Shown piece after piece: positions 57,386-64,000 of a stretch of DNA of 64,000 bases. The stretch comes from Streptomyces cavernicola (GTDB taxonomy: Bacteria > Actinomycetota > Actinomycetes > Streptomycetales > Streptomycetaceae): contig NZ_JASCIQ010000006.1 of NCBI RefSeq assembly GCF_029968035.1, forward strand, positions 62,001-126,000, given 5' to 3'. The first letter of the stretch is position 1; every line of letters begins with the position of its first letter. The notes below the pieces were generated by a model. That model worked only from the letters and a program-made list of their open reading frames with translations, ran no database searches and was not told the origin of the DNA. A program made the translations under genes and the position numbers.

Positions 57386-57679
57386 ATGGAAATAGGCATC
57401 TTCATCATGCTGTTCGGTCTGTTCTTCGTCGCCAGCGCCATCGAGAGCAAGATCAAGCGCGCTGAGCGCAGGACCGCCCGCGTGGAGCGCAAGCTGGACC
57501 TGATCATCGAGCACCTCGGCGTCGACGCGGGCGGCCTGATGCCGAACCTCGCCCCGGTCCACATCTTCCTTGCGCAGGGCGAGCGGATGAAGGCGATCAA
57601 GGAGTACCGGAAGATCACCGGCGTCGGCCTGAAGGAAGCGGTGGACGAGATCCAGCGCCTCACGGACACCCACCGCTGA
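57386..57679 (+). CDS. Membrane-anchored ribosomal L7/L12 C-terminal-domain-like protein
   Basis: A 97-residue protein: one transmembrane helix (IGIFIMLFGLFFVASAI), a charged helical stalk (SKIKRAERRTARVERKLDLIIEHL), and a C-terminal domain that matches the L7/L12 C-terminal fold: VHIFLAQGERMKAIKEYRKITGVGLKEAVDEIQRL. In L7/L12 that fold binds translation factors. Here it is tethered to the membrane without the ribosome-binding N-domain. Such proteins are common in Streptomyces, but their role is unknown. TAGGAT (57372-57377) lies 8 nt before the ATG. It is 22 bp after the dNTPase gene. Confidence 0.78.
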   Translation: MEIGIFIMLFGLFFVASAIESKIKRAERRTARVERKLDLIIEHLGVDAGGLMPNLAPVHIFLAQGERMKAIKEYRKITGVGLKEAVDEIQRLTDTHR

Positions 57680-57813
57680 TCCGACCCCTGTTCCCCCTCC
57701 CGCTCCCGCCAGCTGGGCGATCGCGCGGGGAACGCCGCCGACCAGGCCGCCGAGGTGGACCGGCTGCTCGGGCTCGGCCGGTCCCGTACTCGTAGCCGTA
57801 CTCGTGAACGGGC

Positions 57814-58698
57814 TCAACTCGTCGCGGACAGACAGGTGGTGGGCGTGGCGTGCTCCGGGTCGAGGGCGTTCGCGACCTCGTGGAACGCGAGCCGGTCGGC
57901 AAGGCCGATCGCCACGTGCCCGGACAGGTCGGCCGCGCACTTGTCCTGCAGCAGCACGTTGTTCACACCGGGCCCGTCCAGGAACTGCGTGCGGTACGGC
58001 GTGACGACCTGGTCGTACTTGGTCGCGATGACCGTGTACCTGACGCCGGGGACCGTGTCGCCGCCCTCGTTCAGCCTGGTCAGGAACGGGGAACCGGCGA
58101 CCTGGTCGGTGAGGGCCGGGGCGTTCTCGTCGACGAAGTCACGGGCACCGGGGAACGCGTCGAGCAGCTGTGTGAGGCCGTTCACGGTCGTGCCGTGGTT
58201 GCTCGGCGCGATGCCGACAAGCGCGTTCACCTCGTCCGCGCCGCCCAGGAACTTCAGATAGTGGCGCGGCATCATCCCGCCCTGCGAGTGGCCCACCAGA
58301 TCGGCCTCGCGGGCGCCCGTCGCGGCGAGCACCTTGCCCACGTACGCGTCCAGCTGCTCGGCGGACTTCTCGACCGGGCCGAGTCCGTGGAACAGCGGCA
58401 CGTTCGGCAACTGCCCGTAGTCCAGGGAGAAGACGCAGTAGCCGCGGTCGACCAGATAGGGGGCGAGGCCCAGCCAGTTGTCGACGGAGTTGCCGAGCGT
58501 GCCGTGCACGAGGACCACCGGGCGGGGGTGCGCGGCCGACGGCTTGCAGTCGTAGTCGTTCCAGCCGCTGCTCGACGAGGCGGTCTGGGTGGGGGCGGCG
58601 TCCGCCTGGGCGGCGGTGGGCGTCGTCAGTGCGGCGGCGGCCAGCAGCAGAGCGACGAGGGGGCGCAGTGCGCGCGGGGCTCGGGACCTGGACAGCAT
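57814..58698 (-). CDS. Secreted lipase (class 2 / Streptomyces triacylglycerol lipase-like)
   Basis: A 294-residue secreted serine lipase. Signal peptide at residues 1-32 (ALRPLVALLLAAAALTTPTAAQA). The first motif is VVLVHGTLGNSVDNWLGL, the nucleophile elbow is DLVGHSQGGMMPRHY (Ser), the Asp is probably in GHVAIGLADRLA or the VTPYRTQ region, and His comes near the C-terminus. Cys pairs (YDCKPS, LLQDKCAAD, TTCLS) would form disulphides. It matches the alpha/beta esterase/lipase class that acts on short to medium acyl esters. It converges on the L7/L12-like gene. Confidence 0.86.
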   Translation of the reverse strand: MLSRSRAPRALRPLVALLLAAAALTTPTAAQADAAPTQTASSSSGWNDYDCKPSAAHPRPVVLVHGTLGNSVDNWLGLAPYLVDRGYCVFSLDYGQLPNVPLFHGLGPVEKSAEQLDAYVGKVLAATGAREADLVGHSQGGMMPRHYLKFLGGADEVNALVGIAPSNHGTTVNGLTQLLDAFPGARDFVDENAPALTDQVAGSPFLTRLNEGGDTVPGVRYTVIATKYDQVVTPYRTQFLDGPGVNNVLLQDKCAADLSGHVAIGLADRLAFHEVANALDPEHATPTTCLSATS

Positions 58699-58807
58699 CG
58701 AACGGTCTCCTTGCGGCTCGTGGGGTGAGCTTGCGTAGGGGAGGAGCGTCGTGCTCCAGCCAAGTTACGGGCAGGTAGCCCGACGGGGAAGTAACGGGTC
58801 GGCAAAA

Positions 58808-58824
58808 ATTGACACAGAGTCAAT
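58808..58824. promoter_or_regulatory. Palindrome ATTGAC-N5-GTCAAT
   Basis: ATTGACACAGAGTCAAT (58808-58824) is a perfect 6-5-6 palindrome between the lipase and methyltransferase genes. It contains TTGACA and lies 16 bp before the TAGGGT -10 box (58841-58846) of the methyltransferase, so a bound regulator would cover its -35 region. Confidence 0.6.
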
Positions 58825-58852
58825 AACGAGGAGCCGCAGCTAGGGTGACGGA

Positions 58853-59575
58853 ATGTTCACCTCCCAGGGGCCGACCCTTCGCGAACTGGCCGAACAGGCG
58901 CTGACCTCCGTGGAGCGGGGCTACGACCTGCTCGCCCCGAAGTTCGACCACACCCCGTTCCGCACCCCGGACCGCATCCTCGAAGCCACCGAGGCCGCCC
59001 TCACCCGCCTCGGCCCCTTCGACACCGGGCTCGACCTGTGCTGCGGCACCGGCGCAGGGCTCGACGTGCTGCGCGCGGTCTGCCGCCGGCGGGCCACCGG
59101 CCTCGACTTCAGCGCCGGCATGCTCGCGCGGGCGGCCGCGGACCGGGCGGGGGAACCGGCGCAGCTCGTACGGGGCGACGCGCGGGCGCTGCCGTTCGCC
59201 GCCGGGGCGTTCGACCTGGCCGTCAGCTTCGGGGCGTTCGGCCACTTCCTGCCCGCGGAGCGGCCGGGGCTCTTCGCCGAGGTGCACCGCGTGCTGCGCC
59301 CCGGCGGGGCGTTCGCCTTCCCGGTCGCGGCCCCGCCCCGCTTCGGCACCCCGGCGTACTGGGCGCTGCTCGGCTTCGACGCGGCGATGCGGGTACGGAA
59401 CCGGGTGCGGCGGCTGCCGTTCGTCATGTACTACCGGACGTGGCCGCTGGGCGCTGTCCGCGCGGATCTGGAGAGGGCGGGGTTCGGGGTCGAGCTGCGG
59501 GTGCTGGAGGAGTTCGGCAGGCGGCGCGACGGGAGCCCACGCTGCAGGCTGATCGTGGCCCGCAGGGCGGCTTGA
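58853..59575 (+). CDS. SAM-dependent methyltransferase (class I)
   Basis: A 240-residue methyltransferase of the UbiE/COQ5-like type. The SAM-binding motif I is LDLCCGTGAGLDVL, motif II is ALPFAAGAFDLAVSFGAFGHF, and AEVHRVLRPGGAFAFPVA is the usual post-II helix. The acceptor is unknown. A TAGGGT -10 box six bases before the ATG and the absence of a ribosome site suggest a leaderless mRNA. It diverges from the lipase gene across the ATTGAC palindrome. Confidence 0.86.
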   Translation: MFTSQGPTLRELAEQALTSVERGYDLLAPKFDHTPFRTPDRILEATEAALTRLGPFDTGLDLCCGTGAGLDVLRAVCRRRATGLDFSAGMLARAAADRAGEPAQLVRGDARALPFAAGAFDLAVSFGAFGHFLPAERPGLFAEVHRVLRPGGAFAFPVAAPPRFGTPAYWALLGFDAAMRVRNRVRRLPFVMYYRTWPLGAVRADLERAGFGVELRVLEEFGRRRDGSPRCRLIVARRAA

Positions 59576-59600
59576 GGGTCACCTGTCCGGCGGCGTTCTT

Positions 59601-59827
59601 CTTCCCCAGCCCCGCCCCTTCCCGTAACTGAGGCTCCGCCCCAGACCCCTCCCCCAAGCTCTCGGCTGCGCTCGAGCAGGGGGGACCCCCATCTCAAACG
59701 CCGGAGGGGCTGAATTCGGCGGCGACCCGTGCCCCGATAGGGGCGCGGGGAACTGCACGACCAGCCACGACGGCGGGCAAGCCGAAAGACAGCGCCGCAG
59801 GCTTTCGGGAAGGGGCGGGGAGGGGAA
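59601..59827. repeat. 227-bp repeat block with terminal inverted repeats
   Basis: The left border (59601-59627, CTTCCCCAGCCCCGCCCCTT then CCCGTAA) is an inverted copy of the right border (59802-59827, starting CTTTCGGGAAGGGGCGGGGA) with about two mismatches. Inside are the CAAGCTCTCGGCTGCGCTCG module (59655-59674) and CAAACGCCGGAGGGGCTG. It is related to the blocks at 7546 and 53079. No gene is present. Confidence 0.65.
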
Positions 59828-59958
59828 GGAACGAGCCCGCAGGGCGATCGACGGCGCCCGAATCGACGGTGCGGAACCAGGCGCCCCCAGATGCGCCCCA
59901 CCCCCACCTCCGCGATGCTCGGCGCGTACAGCGAGGACCCCGCGGCCGAGAGGAACCC

Positions 59959-61329
59959 ATGTCGGACGACACCCCGGACACCCTCCCCGCCACCGTCGAC
60001 GCCCTGATGGACGAGCTCCGCTCCGACCTGGAGGAGCTGGCCGCCATCCCGTCCATCGCCTTCCCCGGCTTCCCCGCCGGCCCCGTGCACGACGCCCACG
60101 ACCTGCTCGTACGGCTGCTGCGCGAGGCGGGCGTGGCGAACGTCGACCGCATCGACCTGCCCGACACCGCGCCCGTCGTCTTCGCCGAGATCCCGCCGCC
60201 CGACCCGGCCGCGCCCACCGTGCTGCTCTACTCCCACTACGACGTACAGCCGCCGGGCGACGAGTCGCTGTGGCTGTCCCCGCCGTTCGAGCCGACGCCG
60301 GTCGCGGGCGGTCTGCGGGCGCGTGGCGTCGCGGACGACAAGGCCAACGTCATCGCCCACCTCGGCCTGCTCCGGGCATACGGCGGACGGCCCCCGGTCG
60401 GCGTGAAGATCGTGTTCGAGGGCCAGGAGGAGTACGGCAGCGCCTTCGACGCGTACCCGCAGACGAGGCCGGAGCGGTTCGCCTGCGACGCCATGGTCAT
60501 CGCCGACCTCGGCAACCTCCGCCCCGGCACCCCCACCCTGACCACCGGGCTGCGCGGCGCGAGCGAGGTCGTCGTCGAGGTCCGCACCCTCGAAGAGCCG
60601 CGCCACAGCGGCGGGTTCGGCGGCGCCGCGCCCGACGCGCTGCTCGTCCTGGTCAAGGCCCTCGCCACCCTGCACGACGTGCACGGCGACGTCGCCGTGG
60701 CCGGGCTGCGCCGCGCCCCCTGGCCCGGCCCCGGCTACACGGAGGACGAGTTCCGCTCCCTCGCCGGCGTCCGCGACGAGCTGCCGCTGCTCGGCTCCGG
60801 CACGCTCGGGGAGCGCCTGTGGAGCGGGCCCGCCGTCACCGTCGTCGGCCTGGACGCCCCGGCCGTCGAGGGCGCCGCCTCCGCCGTGGTGCCGTACGCC
60901 CGCGCCAAGCTCAACCTGCGCTTCCACCCGCGCCAGGACCCGCAGGAGGCGCAGGCGCTGCTCGTCGACCACCTGCGCTCGCTGCGCCCCTTCGGCGTGC
61001 CGCTCACCGTCACACCCGGCGACACCGGCCCCGGCTACGAGGCCGCCACCGACGGGCCCGCCTACCGCGCCGCCCGCACCGCGCTCAAGGAGGCCTGGGG
61101 CGAGGACGCCGCACACGTCGCGACCGGCGGATCCATCCCGCTGGTCAACGGGCTCGCGCAGGCCGCGCCCGACGCCGAGGTGCTGCTCTTCGGCGCGCAG
61201 GACGGCCTGTGCAACCTGCACGCCCCCAACGAGCGCGTGCTCTTCTCCGAACTCCGCAACACCGTCCTCGCCCTGTGCGCGTTCGTCCGCGAGTACGCGG
61301 CCGACTTCCGCGGGGACGCCTCCCGATGA
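59959..61329 (+). CDS. M20-family metallopeptidase (dipeptidase)
   Basis: A 456-residue di-zinc M20 peptidase. Metal-binding motifs are YSHYDVQPPGD (His-x-Asp), GVADDKANV (bridging Asp), KIVFEGQEEYGS (catalytic Glu-Glu) and VIADLGN, with HAPNERV near the end (last His). The lid domain lies at about residues 215-350 (RGASEVVVEVRTLEEPRHSGGFGGAAPDALL). It should cleave dipeptides or acyl-amino acids in the cytoplasm. The ATG at 59959 follows GAGAGGAACCC. It overlaps the YfcC-type transporter by 4 bp, so the pair probably imports and hydrolyses one substrate. Confidence 0.9.
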   Translation: MSDDTPDTLPATVDALMDELRSDLEELAAIPSIAFPGFPAGPVHDAHDLLVRLLREAGVANVDRIDLPDTAPVVFAEIPPPDPAAPTVLLYSHYDVQPPGDESLWLSPPFEPTPVAGGLRARGVADDKANVIAHLGLLRAYGGRPPVGVKIVFEGQEEYGSAFDAYPQTRPERFACDAMVIADLGNLRPGTPTLTTGLRGASEVVVEVRTLEEPRHSGGFGGAAPDALLVLVKALATLHDVHGDVAVAGLRRAPWPGPGYTEDEFRSLAGVRDELPLLGSGTLGERLWSGPAVTVVGLDAPAVEGAASAVVPYARAKLNLRFHPRQDPQEAQALLVDHLRSLRPFGVPLTVTPGDTGPGYEAATDGPAYRAARTALKEAWGEDAAHVATGGSIPLVNGLAQAAPDAEVLLFGAQDGLCNLHAPNERVLFSELRNTVLALCAFVREYAADFRGDASR

Positions 61330-62852
61330 GCGGTCCGAGTACGACGGAAGAGCCCCAACAGCCTGACCGCGGAGGGAAGTTCACGTTTCCGAGCGCCCTC
61401 ACCGTGCTCGTGCTCGTCACCGTCGCCGTCTGGCTCCTCGCCTTCCTGATCCCGCCCGGCGCGTACGAGCGGAACGCGGACGGCGCGCCCGTGCAGGGCA
61501 CGTACCACCGCGTCGCGGCCACGCAGAGCTTCGTCGACCGTCTCAACGACCTGTTCCTCGCGCCGGTCAACGGCCTCTACGGCGGGCAGGACGAGAAGAC
61601 CGGCCAGGTCGGGCCCGACCTGACCGGCGCCCTCTACGGCAGCGCGGGCGTGTTCCTCTTCGTGCTCGCCATCGGCGCGTTCATCACCGTGGTCTTCGCG
61701 ACCGGCGCCCTCGACCGTGGCATCGCCCGCCTCGCCCACCGCCTGCGCCACCGCGGCGCGTTGCTGATCGCCGGCGTGATGCTGGTCTTCTCCGTTCTCG
61801 GCACGGTCGAGGGCTTCGCCGAGGAGACACTCGGCTTCTACGGCCTGCTCGTCCCGATGATGCTCGCCCTCGGCTACGACCGGATGGTCGCCGTCGGCGC
61901 GTCCATCCTCGGCGCGGGCGTCGGCGTGCTCTGCTCCACCGTCAACCCGTTCGCGACCGGCGTCGCCTCCTCGGCCGCCGACATCTCCCTCGGCGACGGC
62001 ATCGTCCTCCGTTTCGTCATGTGGCTCGTCCTGACCGCCGTCACCATCGGATACGTCGTGCACTACGCGACGCGCGTGCAGAAGAACCCCGACCGCTCCG
62101 TCTGCGGCTTCCTGCCCGGCGACCGCGAGCAGTCCGTCGCCGCCACCGAGGAGGCCCCCGAACTCACCCGGCTCCACAAGGCCGTGCTCGCCCTGCTCTG
62201 CCTGGTCTTCGCATTCATGATCTTCTCGGTGGTGCCCTGGTCCAGCGCCCTGACCGGCGACGCGGACGCCGAGCCGTACGGCTTCGAACTCGGCTGGTCC
62301 TTCCCGCAGTTGGCGGCCCTCTTCCTCTGCGCGGCGGTCCTGGTCGGGATCGTCGCCCGGTTCGGCGAGCAGAAGCTCAGCTCCGCGATCACCCAGGGCG
62401 CCGGCGACTTCATCTCCCCGGCGCTCGTCATCATGCTGGCCCGCGGCGTGACCGTGATCATGAACAACTCCCGGATCACGGACACCGTCCTGCACTCCAT
62501 CGAGGGCGTCGTGCAGGGCACCTCGTCGGGGCTGTTCGCGGTGATCGTGTTCCTGGTGAACCTGCCGCTCGCCTTCCTGATCCCGTCCACCTCCGGGCAC
62601 GCCACGCTCGCCATGCCGATCCTCGCGCCGCTCGCCGACTTCGCGGGCGTCTCCCGTGCCGTCGTCGTCACCGCCTGGCAGGCCGCGAGCGGCTGGACGA
62701 ACCTGTGGGCCCCCACCACGGCGGTCACCATCGGCGGCGTCGCCCTCGCCAAGGTCGGCTACGACAGGTACCTGCGGTTCGTCTGGCCGTTGCTCGCGAT
62801 CCTGCTCGTGCTGATCTGCGGGTTCGTGGCCCTCGGCGCGATCCTCACCTGA
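61326..62852 (+). CDS. YfcC-family membrane transporter
   Basis: A 508-residue polytopic protein of the YfcC (C4-dicarboxylate/amino-acid carrier) family. It starts with FTFPSALTVLVLVTVAVWLLAFLIPPGAYER and has the family patterns GTVEGFAEETLGFYGLLVPMMLALGYDRM, NPFATGVASSAADI and LVNLPLAFLIPSTSGHATLAMPILAPLADFAGVSR. About twelve to thirteen membrane helices are predicted by eye. YfcC-like carriers move amino acids or dipeptides and often pair with peptidases. The start ATGA overlaps the peptidase stop, implying coupling and a shared peptide or acyl-amino-acid substrate. Confidence 0.88.
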   Translation: MSGPSTTEEPQQPDRGGKFTFPSALTVLVLVTVAVWLLAFLIPPGAYERNADGAPVQGTYHRVAATQSFVDRLNDLFLAPVNGLYGGQDEKTGQVGPDLTGALYGSAGVFLFVLAIGAFITVVFATGALDRGIARLAHRLRHRGALLIAGVMLVFSVLGTVEGFAEETLGFYGLLVPMMLALGYDRMVAVGASILGAGVGVLCSTVNPFATGVASSAADISLGDGIVLRFVMWLVLTAVTIGYVVHYATRVQKNPDRSVCGFLPGDREQSVAATEEAPELTRLHKAVLALLCLVFAFMIFSVVPWSSALTGDADAEPYGFELGWSFPQLAALFLCAAVLVGIVARFGEQKLSSAITQGAGDFISPALVIMLARGVTVIMNNSRITDTVLHSIEGVVQGTSSGLFAVIVFLVNLPLAFLIPSTSGHATLAMPILAPLADFAGVSRAVVVTAWQAASGWTNLWAPTTAVTIGGVALAKVGYDRYLRFVWPLLAILLVLICGFVALGAILT

Positions 62853-62872
62853 GGTCCGACCCCGCGGGGTGC

Positions 62873-63352
62873 TCAGTCCGCGTACGCGGCGAACATGCCG
62901 GGCTCGTACGACCCGCCGGGGTTGTGCACGATCACGTTCATCCTCGTGGACGCGTTGATCAGGGCGATCGTGCAGACCAGCGCGCCGAGCCGGTCGTCGT
63001 CGAAGTGCTTGCGCGCCGCCGCCCAGGTCTCGTCGGTCACGCCCCGGTCGCCGAGCAGCGTGCCCTCCTCGGCGAGCGCGAGCGCCGCCCGCTCCGCCTC
63101 GCTGAACACGGTGGTGTGCCGCCAGGCGGCGACCAGGCTCAGCTTCAGCGCGCTCTCCCCGGCGGCGGCCGCCTCCTTGGAATGGATGTCGAGGCAGAAG
63201 CCGCAGTCATTGAGCTGGGCGACCCGCAGCTGCACCAGCTCCCGCAGGCCCTTCGGCAGCGTCGACTGCTCAAGCGGCAGCGCGGCGTTGAAGAACCGCT
63301 TGGCGACCTTCGCGGCGGTCGGGCTCTGCATCAGGTCGAAACGGGGTTCCAT
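62873..63352 (-). CDS. AhpD-like carboxymuconolactone decarboxylase-family protein
   Basis: A 159-residue all-helical protein with the AhpD core motif: LNDCGFCLDIHSKEAAAAGES, i.e. CxxC with the His four residues later. The flanking helices include LRELVQLRVAQL and VFSEAERAALALAEEGTLL. In peroxidase-type members the CxxC-His set reduces alkyl hydroperoxides or is a disulphide partner. ATG at 63352 follows GGCGCGGGC poorly, but upstream codons are not conserved. It converges with the YfcC-type gene. Confidence 0.87.
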   Translation of the reverse strand: MEPRFDLMQSPTAAKVAKRFFNAALPLEQSTLPKGLRELVQLRVAQLNDCGFCLDIHSKEAAAAGESALKLSLVAAWRHTTVFSEAERAALALAEEGTLLGDRGVTDETWAAARKHFDDDRLGALVCTIALINASTRMNVIVHNPGGSYEPGMFAAYAD

Positions 63353-63484
63353 GGCGTACGTCCTCACGGTGGTGGCGCGGGCCCGGTGCCCGCGCCGTAC
63401 GCACACAAGACGCCGGTGCGAGCGATCCTGTGACACCCGCCTCTGCGGCCGACAGTCGGGGGTGCCGTGCGTCGGGGGGGCGGC

Positions 63485-64000
63485 TTACACCGGCACCAAC
63501 CGGCCGATCAGCGCGCCGAGTTGGCGTGCCGTGCGGCACTCGTACATGTCGACGACCTCCGCGTACGCCGACGCCGCCGAGTCGCCCGTGTCCCACAGGG
63601 CGCGCCGCTCCGGGTTGAGCCAGTACACGCGCTGTGCCCGGTCGCGGATGTGACGCAGCGCGTCGGCGTTCGGCGGGGTGCGGTTGGTGCGGGCGTCGCC
63701 GAGGACGAAGACGCAGGCGCGCCGGCCGAGCGTCGACACGTACCGCTCCGCGAACTCGCCGAGCGCCGTGCCGTAGTCGCTGCTGGAGTGGAAGCGCGTG
63801 ACCTCCGCACCCGACAGGATGCGGGCGCTGAGCCCCTCCGGGTCGGCGCGGCCGCGGTCGAGCAGGTCGGTCACCTCGTCGACGCTGTTGACGAAGGCGA
63901 ACACCCGCACCTTGCTGAACTCGTCGTGCAACGCCTGCACCAGCAACATCGTGAACTGCGCGAACCCCGCCACCGAACCGGACACGTCGCACAGCAGCAC
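63485..64000 (-). CDS. VWA-domain protein (CoxE-like), truncated by window edge
   Basis: The last 171 residues of a protein whose start lies beyond the right edge. The sequence opens in the von Willebrand factor A fold: LLCDVSGSVAGFAQFTMLLVQALHDEF carries the MIDAS DxSxS, SSSDYGTALGEFAERY the conserved Thr/Ser position, and CVFVLGDARTNRTPPN the second Asp. It then ends VYWLNPERRALWDTGDS, close to CoxE/YehP-like VWA proteins. Those usually cooperate with a MoxR-type AAA+ ATPase, which would be expected just upstream, outside the window. Confidence 0.82.
   Translation of the reverse strand: MLLCDVSGSVAGFAQFTMLLVQALHDEFSKVRVFAFVNSVDEVTDLLDRGRADPEGLSARILSGAEVTRFHSSSDYGTALGEFAERYVSTLGRRACVFVLGDARTNRTPPNADALRHIRDRAQRVYWLNPERRALWDTGDSAASAYAEVVDMYECRTARQLGALIGRLVPV

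Overview
This 64-kb window reads as a chromosomal segment of a Streptomyces-type actinomycete. The DNA is very GC-rich with strong third-position G/C bias. GTG and TTG starts are common. Several genes have a TANNNT -10 box only 6-8 nt before the start codon, as expected for leaderless mRNAs. The gene content is also typical of Streptomyces: a GlxA copper oxidase, an NsdA-type regulator, a DUF397 protein, a CGNR zinc finger, Tat-exported enzymes and a secreted GH5 cellulase. I see no rRNA, tRNA, CRISPR array, prophage or intact insertion sequence. Both edges cut genes: a serine hydrolase on the left and a VWA-domain protein on the right.

Layout. 1-11 kb: a truncated Tat serine hydrolase, nitronate monooxygenase, two acyl-CoA synthetases, a Ca2+/H+ antiporter, a P450 pseudogene, GNAT, a PaaK-type ligase and a polysaccharide deacetylase lipoprotein. 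11-16 kb: VOC proteins, a 230-bp MITE-like element, a GH5 endoglucanase behind a palindromic operator candidate, and a divergent NmrA-like/TetR pair with a shared operator. 16-22 kb: an acyl-CoA synthetase divergent from a crotonase, a DUF35 protein and two thiolase-fold proteins that lack the thiolase cysteine. These share a TetR-like operator and look like a catabolic cluster for a branched or steroid-like acyl side chain. 22.5-25.5 kb: a coupled FMN alpha-hydroxyacid oxidase and D-hydroxyacid dehydrogenase, then a long repeat-rich spacer.

25.5-32.5 kb is the most coherent metabolic unit: an aldehyde dehydrogenase, a TIGR03364-like FAD oxidoreductase, an OPA/GlpT-like transporter, a phosphonoacetate hydrolase (PhnA) and a divergent LysR regulator with a perfect LysR-type box. 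Together they could import an aminoalkylphosphonate, convert it through phosphonoacetaldehyde to phosphonoacetate, and release acetate and phosphate.

32.5-48 kb: an NlpC/P60-like protein coupled to a leucine-rich-repeat protein, a CGNR protein, a second MITE-like element inside a promoter, a secreted amidase, an NfeD-flotillin pair, a KhtU/KhtT-like K+/H+ antiporter with its RCK_C subunit, an alpha/beta hydrolase with an orphan operator, and a phosphotransferase divergent from an NsdA-like regulator that converges on a PAS-PP2C phosphatase. 48-64 kb: lactonase-like protein, quinone reductase, a stand-alone GlxA-type oxidase, Ppx/GppA phosphatase, a MarR/hydrolase pair with two operators, dNTPase, a membrane-anchored L7/L12-like protein, secreted lipase, methyltransferase, an M20 peptidase coupled to a YfcC-type transporter, and an AhpD-like protein.

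Many intergenic gaps are filled by related GC-rich repeat blocks. Three of them are bounded by a 24-30-bp inverted repeat. Two CTAG-bounded MITE-like elements share their terminal bases.
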